Shown: positions 16,589-25,639 of the stretch, piece by piece
How positions within the stretch are numbered: the stretch's first letter is position 1
How the letters are laid out: every line of letters begins with the position of its first letter
Source of the DNA: Pontibacillus yanchengensis Y32
Lineage (GTDB): Bacteria > Bacillota > Bacilli > Bacillales > BH030062
DNA length: 32,988 bases
Direction of reading: 5' to 3'
Assembly (NCBI RefSeq): GCF_000770635.1
Contig: NZ_AVBF01000044.1
Location: 1 to 32,988 of the forward strand
The notes under the pieces: generated by a model
The model's input: only the letters and a program-made list of their open reading frames with translations
What the model was told of the DNA's origin: nothing
The model's database searches: none
Translations under genes and position numbers: made by a program

Positions 16589-16638
16589 TAGAAAAAGAAC
16601 ACCGACCATTTTATTATTTAGTCGGTGTTCTTTTTCTA
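16589..16638. terminator. Bidirectional terminator, rhomboid / DUF4129 genes
   Basis: An 18-base perfect inverted repeat, TAGAAAAAGAACACCGAC and GTCGGTGTTCTTTTTCTA, around a 14-base loop. T-rich arms make it active on both strands between two convergent genes. Confidence 0.92.
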
Positions 16639-16648
16639 GGTATCGCTT

Positions 16649-17875
16649 CTACTGAGACTTATTTGATAATGCGTTTCTTAATCTTGATAGATCCTCTTTA
16701 AACCTTTTAACCTCATCTTCTGTTAACGTTTCTTCTCCGTATCGAACTTTCTGGTATAAGGCAACATCTGCATAAGGAACATCCAGTCGTTCAAACCAGT
16801 CTTCTATCGTTTCCGATTGCTTTCGTCCAAATCCTTTTTTATGGGCAAACGCTTCAAAGTCAAAGAACAGCTGGCGCACAGGCTCATTCGGCTTGTTCGT
16901 AAAACGGCTAAAGAAATTCTTTTTAAATGGGTTTTTAGACTCTCCACTTACTTTTCCGTACGTAAGACCTTCTTCTTCTTCCTCATCTAATCGTTCTCGC
17001 TTCAATTTTCGGTTTAACAAGTAAATACCAATGATGACGATAACCACCACGACCACCGCTATGATTCCCCAATAGGTTGATTCAACCACCTTGTCCGAAT
17101 ATTCACTAGCCGCTTCTTTAGATCGGTCCTCCCCTTGGGAAACTTGCTGCAAAGCCTGCATCATTGAGCTATTCTCCATACCAGACGAGGCGAACCAATC
17201 TTGCGCAGACTCCATATTTAGCCCCATCAGACCTAATAACTTCACAAAAGATAATACGATATAGGATAGAGCTGACACAATGGCGGAACTTACAGCAAAG
17301 AATCCAGACGATATCGTTTCAAATAACATCGTGACCACAAATGTTATAGCTAGAAATATTCCAAACAAGACATAGAACGTAGGAAGAACTCCCTTATCTT
17401 CCTTAGTTACTGGTATTACATTGCTTGCAAGGTAACCAAAGATCAGCACAATGAATTGAAGCAAGGCCATAATGTAAAGAGAGATCGCTTGTATGAAGAG
17501 CGTATCAATTATTAACAACAATAGTGTCGTAAATAGTAAGGGCCGTTCACTTTCCATACCTACCCCTTGTTCATGTAAGGCATAACGCCATGCTAATACA
17601 AACGGAAGTGGTATGCCTATAAACACAGGGTAGTGGAAAAAAGCAATGAGCATGAAGGCAGCAATAGGAACATATAAAATGAACGGAATATACGTTGTTG
17701 TAAAAGACAGTAGTATCGTTAAAAAAACTTTGGTTGCTAGCAATAAGAACAGATAGCTCCAAAACGGAATAGGATTGTCTGTTAGAAGGTAGATTGGTAT
17801 GAGCAAGAAATAAAGTAGAAAGCCCTCTCCTAAAAACTGATAGGTTCGAACATACTTGATGTTTGCTTCATTCAT
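16649..17875 (-). CDS. Membrane protein with C-terminal DUF4129 domain, no transglutaminase core
   Basis: A 408-residue protein. Several hydrophobic segments fill residues 10-220, a single segment (YWGIIAVVVVVIVIIGIYLL) lies near 270, and the soluble C-terminal part resembles DUF4129 (LFFDFEAFAHKKGFGRKQSE, TIEDWFERL). In the usual operon the third gene (YebA in B. subtilis, TgpA elsewhere) carries an extracytoplasmic transglutaminase domain between these membrane parts; here only about 50 hydrophilic residues remain, with no Cys-His-Asp core. The start overlaps the DUF58 stop (ATGA), so it is coupled to it. The function is unknown; a structural role with the MoxR-DUF58 proteins is likely. Terminator shared with the rhomboid gene. 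Confidence 0.82.
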   Translation of the reverse strand: MNEANIKYVRTYQFLGEGFLLYFLLIPIYLLTDNPIPFWSYLFLLLATKVFLTILLSFTTTYIPFILYVPIAAFMLIAFFHYPVFIGIPLPFVLAWRYALHEQGVGMESERPLLFTTLLLLIIDTLFIQAISLYIMALLQFIVLIFGYLASNVIPVTKEDKGVLPTFYVLFGIFLAITFVVTMLFETISSGFFAVSSAIVSALSYIVLSFVKLLGLMGLNMESAQDWFASSGMENSSMMQALQQVSQGEDRSKEAASEYSDKVVESTYWGIIAVVVVVIVIIGIYLLNRKLKRERLDEEEEEGLTYGKVSGESKNPFKKNFFSRFTNKPNEPVRQLFFDFEAFAHKKGFGRKQSETIEDWFERLDVPYADVALYQKVRYGEETLTEDEVKRFKEDLSRLRNALSNKSQ

Positions 17876-19083
17876 ACTCCTACCTCCTGTCCTACTCCTT
17901 CAATTAACGTAGCCCCGCCTTCTATCTCTTTCACATGAAATACCCTCATACCATTCGATTTCCATCTACCCCCATATTCCACTACATCTGAATTCAATTC
18001 ACCAAAGAACACAATCGTCTTTGGTTTGTACAAGGTTTGATCTACGCGATGCAACATCCGACGGATAGGGATAGTCATTTCATCGGCTCTAATTCGAGCG
18101 ATAAGCTCCAATGCTTCTCTTAGTTGTTTGTTTCCAGTTCCCTCATATAAATAATAATAGGGCGGGTTACCAGGTTTACTTAGGTTAATAAACACTTCAT
18201 ATGGATACCCCTTCTCCGTAGCCATCTGACACATGTAGGTTACCTGGGAAAGAATAGATTCTAGTTGTTTGGATGTATATGTGTTCCCTAAACGGGTTTC
18301 TGAAGTAATATTTATAACAAACGAATACGTAAATTCCCAGTTCTTCTCAAACACCTTCGTTTGAAGGGTCTGTTTTTTTGCAGAAGCCTTCCAATGGATT
18401 CGATGAAAAGGATCAGAATGAACATAATCCCTTGTACCTTCAGGGCTCAATATATCTTCAAAAGGAGAGAAATTCGTTCGTTGGGACCCCATAGACGTAT
18501 AGAACTGTTCCTTCACCCCGTGCACAATTAATGGAGTAGGATACACAATAAATTCCGTTTTGTATAACGGATTAAAAAATAGCGAAATAGATGCAAAATT
18601 AATCAAATGCGGAAAGTGGTAACGCACATGATTTATTCTCGTTACACCACGCTTCTGCGCTGAAAACGGAATAGTAGCTTTTGTTTCCCCTTTACTAACA
18701 AGTGTCATTGGAATTTCATATAGATTTTCCGTCTTTTCTTCTAGCTTCAAAAACCTCTCCCCTAACACACCATTCCCTACACGAAATTGTAATCGCCCAT
18801 TAATGATTGGGAGACGAGAGCTATTCGTTAGAGGTACAGATACTTCTGCTGTTTCTCCTGGAAATAACCTATACGTTCTCTGCTTATTTTCAAGGGACAA
18901 CTGTTTCCCGATATGCCGATCGTATATCTTACTAATAACAATAAACGCAACTAAAGCACCGATAATCATAAAAATAAACGGTCGATTAAAAATAATACTC
19001 GAAAGAAACAGTACAATTGCGAAAGCGATTAGAATGTCATATAACTCTTTCACCCTTGTCTCTAAACTCTTGGTCCATTGCAT
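17872..19083 (-). CDS. DUF58 domain protein (YeaD type)
   Basis: A 403-residue protein with two N-terminal membrane segments (about 15-50), a beta-rich middle and the DUF58 signature GTRDYVHSDPFHRIHWKASA around residue 215. DUF58 proteins, a von Willebrand-like fold, are regularly paired with MoxR ATPases and are thought to help in assembling or activating cell-surface complexes; the precise function is unknown. The ATG overlaps the MoxR stop by one base (TAATG) and its own stop overlaps the next start, so the three genes are tightly coupled. B. subtilis yeaD is the likely equivalent. Confidence 0.88.
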   Translation of the reverse strand: MQWTKSLETRVKELYDILIAFAIVLFLSSIIFNRPFIFMIIGALVAFIVISKIYDRHIGKQLSLENKQRTYRLFPGETAEVSVPLTNSSRLPIINGRLQFRVGNGVLGERFLKLEEKTENLYEIPMTLVSKGETKATIPFSAQKRGVTRINHVRYHFPHLINFASISLFFNPLYKTEFIVYPTPLIVHGVKEQFYTSMGSQRTNFSPFEDILSPEGTRDYVHSDPFHRIHWKASAKKQTLQTKVFEKNWEFTYSFVINITSETRLGNTYTSKQLESILSQVTYMCQMATEKGYPYEVFINLSKPGNPPYYYLYEGTGNKQLREALELIARIRADEMTIPIRRMLHRVDQTLYKPKTIVFFGELNSDVVEYGGRWKSNGMRVFHVKEIEGGATLIEGVGQEVGV

Positions 19084-20039
19084 TACGTTGCTTCTCCAAT
19101 TTCCACTGGCACTTCAATAGAATCTACAAGTTCATATACGACCTGATACGGTGTCTTTCTAATAGAACCTTCCATAGAAAGTACAATCCGATGCTCAAAC
19201 ACATTGGTAGCAAGCTCTTTCACGTCTTCTGGTGTAACAAACTCTCGCTCTCTTAATAACGCTCGTGCTTGAGAAGCTCTCATCAATGCCAATGCTCCTC
19301 TTGTACTAATTCCTAGTGCTATATCTGTGTGGTCTCTCGTTTCTTTTACGAGTGCTAACAAGTAATCTTGGACTACATCGGAAACACGTACTTGCTTTAC
19401 CTCTTCCTGTAACACTAAAATGTCATCCGTATGTAAGGTAGCTTCAAGTTCTTCTAACGGTTCTCCCACCCGATAAGCTGTTAGTATGTTTTTCTCTTCG
19501 GCTAATGAAGGATATCCCATATCGATTTTGAATAAAAAACGATCCAACTGTGCTTCTGGTAGTGGAAATGTTCCGTGATTACTTTCTATTGGGTTCTGTG
19601 TGGCAATCACTAAAAAAGGAGATGGAATTGACATTGTTTCGCCATCAATCGTTGTTTGTTGCTCCTCCATTACCTCTAGCAAGCTAGATTGAGTTTTAGG
19701 CGTAGCCCGATTAATTTCATCCGCTAACAAAATATTCGTCATAACAGGACCTACCCTCAGCTCAAATTCATGCGTCTTCGGATTATAAAATTGAATGCCC
19801 GTTACATCACTTGGCAACACATCAGGTGTAAATTGAACACGACTAAAAGAACCATCTAGCACCTTGGCAAAACTCTTCGCCAGCTTCGTCTTCCCTGATC
19901 CAGGGACACTCTCTAACAGCACATGCCCTTTTGCAAGAATTGCAGTAAATAGCAACTCAACTACTTCATCCTTCCCCAAAATTACGGAAGAAAGAGCCTC
20001 CCTTGCTCTCTTTATCGATTCTTTTCGATCTTGATTCAT
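19083..20039 (-). CDS. MoxR family AAA+ ATPase (YeaC type)
   Basis: A 318-residue AAA+ ATPase. Walker A is VPGSGKTKLAK (45-55), Walker B LLADEINRA, sensor 1 VIATQNPIE, and the arginine-finger region LPEAQLDRFLFK; the C-terminal lid has ISTRGALALMRASQARA. MoxR proteins act as chaperone-like ATPases for partner complexes, here DUF58 and DUF4129. The correct start is the ATG at 20039 with GGAGG just upstream; a longer open frame runs into the repeat at 20071-20225 and is not protein. If the promoter lies beyond that repeat, it is part of the 5' leader. Confidence 0.92.
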   Translation of the reverse strand: MNQDRKESIKRAREALSSVILGKDEVVELLFTAILAKGHVLLESVPGSGKTKLAKSFAKVLDGSFSRVQFTPDVLPSDVTGIQFYNPKTHEFELRVGPVMTNILLADEINRATPKTQSSLLEVMEEQQTTIDGETMSIPSPFLVIATQNPIESNHGTFPLPEAQLDRFLFKIDMGYPSLAEEKNILTAYRVGEPLEELEATLHTDDILVLQEEVKQVRVSDVVQDYLLALVKETRDHTDIALGISTRGALALMRASQARALLREREFVTPEDVKELATNVFEHRIVLSMEGSIRKTPYQVVYELVDSIEVPVEIGEAT

Positions 20040-20070
20040 ATTGATTCCTCCTACAGTTGGTATTTTAAAT

Positions 20071-20225
20071 ACAAAAGCGCAAGCGCCCCGGTTAGCGACG
20101 TACAAACTGGACGGCTCCGTATGAGATAAAGGAAACACGGAGAGCGGTAGCGATCCGATGTTGACTTATCGTAAGGAGGTGCAGGAAGTTTGCTAGTCGC
20201 TGGGCGCTGGAGCTGGACGTGGCAA
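20071..20225 (+). repeat. Structured dispersed repeat, copy 2
   Basis: About 155 bases. The base stem is AGCGCCC and AGCGAC against GTCGCT and GGGCGCT. The middle stem is GATAA/TTATC, then AACA/TGTT, then the hairpin CGGA, GA, GC, loop GGTA, GC, GA, TCCG. Compared with copy 1 the CGAA/TTCG pairs have become CGGA/TCCG, which keeps pairing. It ends 31 bases upstream of the MoxR start, antisense to that gene's direction. Confidence 0.82.
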
Positions 20226-20470
20226 CATCACTTTATCAGAATTTTCCATAATATCAACCTATTTATTATTTCAAAACGACAAGTAATGTATGAATTTTCG
20301 TTAATCTCTATCAGTCACAACCTTTCCACTGCTAAAAAACTACAATAAAAGGGTATGTACTTTTGACGTATTACAAAATAAGTCGGTTTCAGTCGATTTA
20401 ATTTTTTGTCTGCGTGATGTAAAAGCTAACCTTTGGTACTTTCCTCCCGGTTTGATGTTGATGTAGATAA
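20226..20470. other. AT-rich gene-free spacer
   Basis: No gene or clear hairpin is seen between the repeat and the helicase terminator. On the minus strand TTGATA, 16 bases, TAAAGT near the repeat edge could be the MoxR operon promoter, but the match is modest. Confidence 0.3.
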
Positions 20471-20508
20471 TAAAGAAGAGGTTGCCTCTATATCGAGACA
20501 ACCTCTTT
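20466..20508 (-). terminator. Terminator after the CshA-like gene
   Basis: AGAGGTTG/CAACCTCT (20477-20484 and 20499-20506) encloses CTC/GAG with small mismatches. On the minus strand it is followed by TCTTTATTAT, a moderate U tract. Confidence 0.65.
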
Positions 20509-20566
20509 CCATTGCTGTATATTCACTGTAATTTCAAGAACGATTCCTGCGTTCCTGCAACCTTAC

Positions 20567-22066
20567 TTAGCTATTGCTGTTCTGGTTACGTTTTTGTTGG
20601 TAATTACGGTTACGTCCACCGTTGTTCTTGTTGTATTGACCTTTTGGTTTATGGTTACGGTTGTAGCCGCCTTTGCCGCCACCTTTTTTACGATCATAGT
20701 TACGGTTACCATTCTTCTTATCCTTACCTTTTTGCGCTTGTTTTACGCTAATCGGTGATAATGAAGTTAAGTTTACAGGTACATCTTTACGTTCTTTTGT
20801 TAGCATTTTAAGTGCAGCTGCTACAACAGTTGCAGAATCATGTTGTGCTAACAATTCATTTGCTTGTGCATAGTATGGCTCTAAATTCTCTGAGTCAATA
20901 GACTGCATCATTTTGTCGACGGCAATTTTTTGTTGGCCTTTATGAGCCTCATCAGAAGAAGGAATAGCAAGACGCTGAATCTTCGTACCCGTTGTCTTCT
21001 CGATTAAGTGTAGGTGTGCCATTTCTCTCGGCGTAATAAAGGAAACAGCGTGTCCTTCATTACCAGCACGACCTGTACGACCAATACGGTGAACATAGCT
21101 TTCTGGGTCTTGCGGAATGTCAAAGTTGTAAACGTGCGTTACGCCAGAAATATCTAATCCACGTGCTGCTACGTCTGTTGCAACTAGTACTTCCACTCCG
21201 CCACGTTTGAACTTTTTCAATACAGACATACGTTTACCTTGGGTAAGGTCACCATGAATGCCTTCTGCACGGAATCCACGTGCACTAAGACCTTCCGTTA
21301 GTTCATCGACACGTTTTTTTGTACGTCCAAACACAATGGCAAGGTCAGGTACGTGGATATCAAGTAAACGAGTTAACGTATCAAACTTCTTCCCTTCGTT
21401 TACTTCTACAAAGAACTGATCAATTTTATCGACCGTCATTTGCTTCGATTTTAACTTAACGGTTTCAGGCTTCTTCATCATCTTCGTTGCAATCTCATGA
21501 ATTTCTTTTGGCATCGTTGCAGAGAAGAGTAATGTTTGTCGCTGAAGAGGTACAGCGTTTAATATCGCTTTGATATCTTCAATAAAGCCCATGTTAAGCA
21601 TTTCGTCTGCTTCATCCAATACAGTTGTATGAATATTGGATAGGTTGATGGTCTTTCTACGAACGTGATCAAGCAGACGCCCTGGCGTTGCTACGACAAT
21701 TTGCGGTTGATTCTTCAATTCGCGAATCTGACGACCCATGTCTGAGCCACCGTAAACAGGCAGAACACGTACACCTTTGTATTGGCCTAACTTGTTTAAT
21801 TCCGTCGCCACTTGCATCGCAAGCTCACGTGTAGGGGCAATAACTAAACCTTGGGTCTTTTTAAGATCCTGGTTGATCTTCTCGATCATCGGAATCCCGA
21901 AGGCAGCTGTTTTCCCTGTACCCGTTTGTGCTTGTCCGATGACATCTCTTCCGTCCATCGCGATTGGGATTGTCTGCTCTTGAATTGGGGTAGCCTCTTC
22001 AAACCCCATCTCTAGAACTGATTTTAGAACTGATTTGGATAAACCTAATGAATTAAATGTTGTCAC
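20567..22066 (-). CDS. cshA: DEAD-box ATP-dependent RNA helicase, CshA type
   Basis: A 499-residue helicase. The Q motif (TPIQEQTIP), motif I AQTGTGKT (46-53), motif Ia PTRELA, motif II DEAD (151-154), motif III SAT and motif [12 protein letters not shown] are all present. After about residue 435 the tail is basic and rich in Gly, Asn and Lys, as in CshA, where it helps bind ribosomal RNA and the degradosome. It unwinds RNA in ribosome assembly, mRNA decay and cold adaptation. The start is GTG; AAAGGAG lies 12 bases upstream, longer than usual. The 5' leader contains a terminator-like hairpin (22117-22150), suggesting regulated readthrough. Confidence 0.94.
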   Translation of the reverse strand: MTTFNSLGLSKSVLKSVLEMGFEEATPIQEQTIPIAMDGRDVIGQAQTGTGKTAAFGIPMIEKINQDLKKTQGLVIAPTRELAMQVATELNKLGQYKGVRVLPVYGGSDMGRQIRELKNQPQIVVATPGRLLDHVRRKTINLSNIHTTVLDEADEMLNMGFIEDIKAILNAVPLQRQTLLFSATMPKEIHEIATKMMKKPETVKLKSKQMTVDKIDQFFVEVNEGKKFDTLTRLLDIHVPDLAIVFGRTKKRVDELTEGLSARGFRAEGIHGDLTQGKRMSVLKKFKRGGVEVLVATDVAARGLDISGVTHVYNFDIPQDPESYVHRIGRTGRAGNEGHAVSFITPREMAHLHLIEKTTGTKIQRLAIPSSDEAHKGQQKIAVDKMMQSIDSENLEPYYAQANELLAQHDSATVVAAALKMLTKERKDVPVNLTSLSPISVKQAQKGKDKKNGNRNYDRKKGGGKGGYNRNHKPKGQYNKNNGGRNRNYQQKRNQNSNS

Positions 22067-22116
22067 TTCTATTTTCTACTCCTTTTCGTTTCCTTTACAT
22101 TGAAAGAAAAACACGT

Positions 22117-22150
22117 AAAAAAAGCCATCCTCACAGTTGGAAGAGGGCTC
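22117..22150 (-). promoter_or_regulatory. Terminator-like hairpin in the cshA 5' leader
   Basis: On the minus strand AGCCCTC, 10-base loop, GAG, bulge GAT, GGCT, then TTTTTT and ACG. It lies between the predicted promoter and the GTG, about 50 bases before the gene. The stem is only moderate because of the bulge. It could be an attenuator or the 3' end of a short RNA. Confidence 0.5.
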
Positions 22151-22172
22151 TCGGTACGAATGATTTAAATTT

Positions 22173-22201
22173 ATTTTAACACATTACAGTGCAAACAGCA
22201 A
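22173..22201 (-). promoter_or_regulatory. Probable promoter of the CshA-like gene
   Basis: On the minus strand, TTGCTG (22196-22201), 17 bases, then TAAAAT (22173-22178) with extended TG (TGTTAAAAT). The start would be near 22166, giving a leader of about 100 bases. Confidence 0.6.
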
Positions 22202-22283
22202 TTCCTATAAGTTTAAAGTACCTTTTCCTTTCTATCAATGATAAAATAAGGAAAAGCTACATGTGAACGGAGGTGGGCTAATA

Positions 22284-23195
22284 TTGGAAAAACCACCATT
22301 TAATCCCTATATAGCAATTGTGATTGGAGTACTTTCCGTCTCCACTGCAGCGGTGTTTGTAAAACTAGCTGATGCAGCCCCTGCTTCTATTATTGCCAAT
22401 TATCGTTTATTATTCGCAGTTTTATTAATGACACCTTATGTTCTATTAAAAAATCGACACGAATTTTCTAAGATTACTCAACGAGATTGGCTGCTGGCTA
22501 GTATTTCTGGATTATTCTTAGCCCTTCATTTTATACTATGGTTTGAATCGCTAAATTTCACTTCTGTAGCTAGTTCCGTTGTACTTGTCACCTTGCAACC
22601 TATATTTGCCTTTCTTGGGACCTATCTATTCTTTAAAGAACGCTTTACAGTTGGAGCAGTCCTTAGTATGATGATAGCCATTACAGGGAGCGTGGTTATT
22701 AGTTGGGGTGACTTTCAAATAAGCGGACAAGCCTTTTATGGTGATATGCTCGCCTTATTAGGAGCTGTTATGGTAACTGGATACTTTTTAGTTGGGCAAC
22801 ATGTTCGCAAGCGATTGTCTTTAATGACCTATACATTTCTCGTCTATGGCATTAGCTCATTGACGTTAATCTTATATAATTTACTAACCCAACAACCTTT
22901 CGTTGGGTATCCCTCTGATCATTGGGTAATCTTCTTGGCTCTTGCCATTATACCAACCTTCTTTGGACACACGATGTTCAATTGGGCTCTAAAGTGGGTG
23001 AGTACATCAACGATTTCCATGAGTATCGTTTTTGAACCAGTAGGGGCTTCCATCTTAGCCTATTTTATTCTAAACGAAACGATCTCATGGTCGCAATGGC
23101 TCGGAGGTACGATTGTAATCTTGGGTTTAAGCTTGTTTATTTTTAGTACATCCCATAAATCTAAAGTGAAAATCACCCATAAAGTTGATACGTAA
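22284..23195 (+). CDS. EamA (DMT superfamily) transporter
   Basis: A 303-residue membrane protein with about ten hydrophobic helices in two EamA repeats (roughly 8-140 and 150-290). Typical signs are LVTLQPIFAFLGTYLFFKER at the end of the first repeat and SIVFEPVGASILAYFILNE in the second. Members export or import small metabolites; the substrate cannot be told. I place the start at TTG 22284, 8 bases after GGAGGTG; a GTG at 22263 would include the ribosome site in the gene. It is divergent from the helicase and 64 bases upstream of the degV gene, which may be cotranscribed. Confidence 0.87.
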   Translation: MEKPPFNPYIAIVIGVLSVSTAAVFVKLADAAPASIIANYRLLFAVLLMTPYVLLKNRHEFSKITQRDWLLASISGLFLALHFILWFESLNFTSVASSVVLVTLQPIFAFLGTYLFFKERFTVGAVLSMMIAITGSVVISWGDFQISGQAFYGDMLALLGAVMVTGYFLVGQHVRKRLSLMTYTFLVYGISSLTLILYNLLTQQPFVGYPSDHWVIFLALAIIPTFFGHTMFNWALKWVSTSTISMSIVFEPVGASILAYFILNETISWSQWLGGTIVILGLSLFIFSTSHKSKVKITHKVDT

Positions 23196-23259
23196 TATCT
23201 TGAAGTGCCTTATAATAGCGACAAACGTTTACTTAAAATAGAGAAAAGCAGGTGATATT

Positions 23260-24114
23260 GTGCATATTCAACTAATAACCGATGGTGGATCAGACCTTCC
23301 ACCTCATCTAACCGAAGCCTATAACGCCAAAATTGTACCCCTAAATATTCACTTTGGTGACCAACAGTATGTCAGCGGAGTTGACCTGGATATACAAACC
23401 TTTTATAAAAAAATGAAGGAAGAAGATGAACTTCCACGCTCATCTGCCCCTAGCCCTTATGCATTTTATGAAGCTTTTAAGGAAATAGATCCTGAGAAAC
23501 CGATTCTAATGTTAGCTTTATCTAAATTGTTAAGTACCACTCACGATAATGCCATCATGGGCAAGGAGATGCTTCTTGAGGAAGAGCCTGATCGTACAAT
23601 TGTGGTTTTAAATACCAAAACGGCAACTTCTGGTATGTCGTTACTAATAGATGAAGCTGGTAGATGTGTGAAAAATGGTATGGAATTTGAACCACTAGTC
23701 GCTCACATGGAAGAACGAATCGAACAAACCACTACGCTATTTATCTTACGTACTGTCGAGAATTTAATTAAAGGCGGTAGACTGGACCGTTTCAAAGGTG
23801 CCATCGCCAAAACGTTGAACATTAAACTCCTAATGAAAGCGACTGATGAAGGAGCAATTGATGTTGCCGAGAAAGTACGCGGAAATAAAAAAGCAATGCG
23901 TCGCTTTGTAGAACAGATAGGAGAAACGACCTCTAACTTCGAAAATAAAGTCATTTCCCTTTCTTACAGCACTACAGAAGAGAAGGCCAAGAAACTTTTA
24001 CAAGAAATGAAAGACCGCTATGCATTTAAAGATTCCCTCCTCATGGAAATGGGCCCTTTATGCGCTACCTACGCAGGAGAAGGCGGATATGTGATGTCAT
24101 TTTTTGTGGACTAA
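23260..24114 (+). CDS. DegV family fatty-acid-binding protein
   Basis: A 284-residue DegV/FakB-type protein that binds a fatty acid between two alpha/beta lobes. The N terminus IQLITDGGSDLPP and the motif LPRSSAPSPYAFYEAF contain the conserved Ser and Thr that hold the carboxylate; TLFILRTVENLIKGGRLDR is the usual second block. FakB proteins present fatty acids to the kinase FakA; no fakA is in this window. Start is GTG after AGGTGATATT. A TATAAT at about 23212 may belong to its own promoter. A strong terminator follows. Confidence 0.92.
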   Translation: MHIQLITDGGSDLPPHLTEAYNAKIVPLNIHFGDQQYVSGVDLDIQTFYKKMKEEDELPRSSAPSPYAFYEAFKEIDPEKPILMLALSKLLSTTHDNAIMGKEMLLEEEPDRTIVVLNTKTATSGMSLLIDEAGRCVKNGMEFEPLVAHMEERIEQTTTLFILRTVENLIKGGRLDRFKGAIAKTLNIKLLMKATDEGAIDVAEKVRGNKKAMRRFVEQIGETTSNFENKVISLSYSTTEEKAKKLLQEMKDRYAFKDSLLMEMGPLCATYAGEGGYVMSFFVD

Positions 24115-24132
24115 ATCGGATGATTTAACGGT

Positions 24133-24171
24133 AAAGACTCCTATTACTAGAGGTAATAGGAGTCTTTTTTT
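24133..24171 (+). terminator. Terminator after the degV gene
   Basis: AAAGACTCCTATTAC, loop TAGAG, GTAATAGGAGTCTTT, then TTTT: a 15-base perfect stem. The following 140 bases to the MFS stop codon show nothing else. Confidence 0.93.
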
Positions 24172-24310
24172 GATATTTCATTAATTTGAGGGCGCGAATT
24201 GGTGGCTGTTTGATATGCGTGGGTTCACCTCGTTTTTTTGTTCAACCTATTAACAGTCTTTATTCTAACTAAATTAAAATGCTTCCCTTCCCCATCTCTC
24301 ATTCAAGTTT

Positions 24311-25597
24311 TCACGCAGAATGATAAGCCTCATAAGTTGGCTTAGGAGATAGCAAAGAAAAAATAGCCGCAATAAGTGGGAAGATCATCATAACCCAAAT
24401 AATTTGTTGATATCCTCCGAACCAATCATAGAACAATCCAAAAGGCAACGGACCGAAGGCTGAGCCAACTACCATAACGGTCTGGGCTAATCCTTTAATA
24501 CTCCCTAAATGTTCTCGACCAAAATAGTTTGGCCACACAATATTTAATACGATACGTTCAAAGCCGTTCACAAGTCCCCATATCACGCCATATATTATTG
24601 CACCTGTCCATGACCCTACTTGTAATAACACGAGCAATGCCACAATATGACCCACAAAGGTAATAGCTAACAAGTAATGGACAGATATACGGTCGACAAG
24701 GTAACCAACCACAAACGTAACTGGAAACCCTACAAATGCCATAAGAGACAGCACAATAGCAGCTATCTCTTTGGTAAGTCCCTTCCCTTCTGCAATAGAT
24801 ACCATATGAAACGTGACACCAGTATTAACTAGAGCAGGCACACTGACGCAGAACAATATAAGCCAGAATGCTCTAGTTTTCATCGCCTCACGAAGGGTCC
24901 AACTCTTCTCATTGATATCTACATTCGGATTAGCATCCATTTCATCAGAAGACTTTTTTGGATTTCCATCAGGAACTTCCCCAATGTCTTTCGGCTGATT
25001 CCGTACAAAGAAATAAACAAGAGGAACGAAAATAACAAGTAACAGAATCCCCCAGAATAACCAAGCGTTTCTCCAACCGAATACGTCAATTAACCATGTG
25101 TTAAGTGGAGGCAATAATGCAGAGCTAACAAACCCACCCACTGCCATCACACTTAGTGCTCGACCTCTTTTTGATATAAACCATTGCGGAACTAGTGTGT
25201 TTGGAATAAGCGTTAATGACCCTTGGCCAAACAAGCGAAGCATAAAGAACCCTAAAAACATCATGACAGGTCCTACTAAAAAACTATTCCAAAAACAAGC
25301 TAGAGCCAATAAACCACCAACTACAGTTAACATGATCCTTTGTCCAACTCGATCTACAATCCTTCCAACCAAGAACAACGTAAATCCTGCACATAAGGTT
25401 GCCGTCGAATAAAGTCCAGATACAAGCGACCTAGAATACTCAAAATCTTCTATGTAGTGCTCTATAAATATGGAGATGGAATATGTTTGACCAGGACCTG
25501 AGAAAAAGACACTCAATCCCGCAAGAAACACAACCATCCAACCATAGAAAAAAGGCGTCTGAACTGGAGGATCTCCTACTGGATTCGTTTTACTCAT
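24311..25597 (-). CDS. MFS transporter, oxalate/formate-antiporter or monocarboxylate-like
   Basis: A 428-residue transporter with about twelve hydrophobic helices and a hydrophilic central loop (NPKKSSDEMDANPNVDINEK). The motif between helices 2 and 3, FLVGRIVDRVGQR, is the MFS A-like motif. FYGWMVVFLAGLSVFFSGPG at the start resembles the OFA family. The substrate is unknown. The ATG at 25597 lies 8 bases after AAAGGA; an ATG three codons earlier would almost touch that site. The 98-base repeat begins 43 bases upstream, so that repeat may supply or interrupt promoter sequence. Confidence 0.86.
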   Translation of the reverse strand: MSKTNPVGDPPVQTPFFYGWMVVFLAGLSVFFSGPGQTYSISIFIEHYIEDFEYSRSLVSGLYSTATLCAGFTLFLVGRIVDRVGQRIMLTVVGGLLALACFWNSFLVGPVMMFLGFFMLRLFGQGSLTLIPNTLVPQWFISKRGRALSVMAVGGFVSSALLPPLNTWLIDVFGWRNAWLFWGILLLVIFVPLVYFFVRNQPKDIGEVPDGNPKKSSDEMDANPNVDINEKSWTLREAMKTRAFWLILFCVSVPALVNTGVTFHMVSIAEGKGLTKEIAAIVLSLMAFVGFPVTFVVGYLVDRISVHYLLAITFVGHIVALLVLLQVGSWTGAIIYGVIWGLVNGFERIVLNIVWPNYFGREHLGSIKGLAQTVMVVGSAFGPLPFGLFYDWFGGYQQIIWVMMIFPLIAAIFSLLSPKPTYEAYHSA

Positions 25598-25639
25598 GGT
25601 GATCATCCTTTCTTTATGGAGTTGGTTTAGTACTTTTGA

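Noticed and set aside
20040-20138. N-terminal extension of the MoxR frame
   Set aside because: It extends into repeat copy 2; the ATG at 20039 has a proper ribosome site and family-like length.
20351-20356. GGGTAT resembling a sigma-B -10 on the plus strand
   Set aside because: No matching -35 at 13-15 bases and no gene downstream on that strand.
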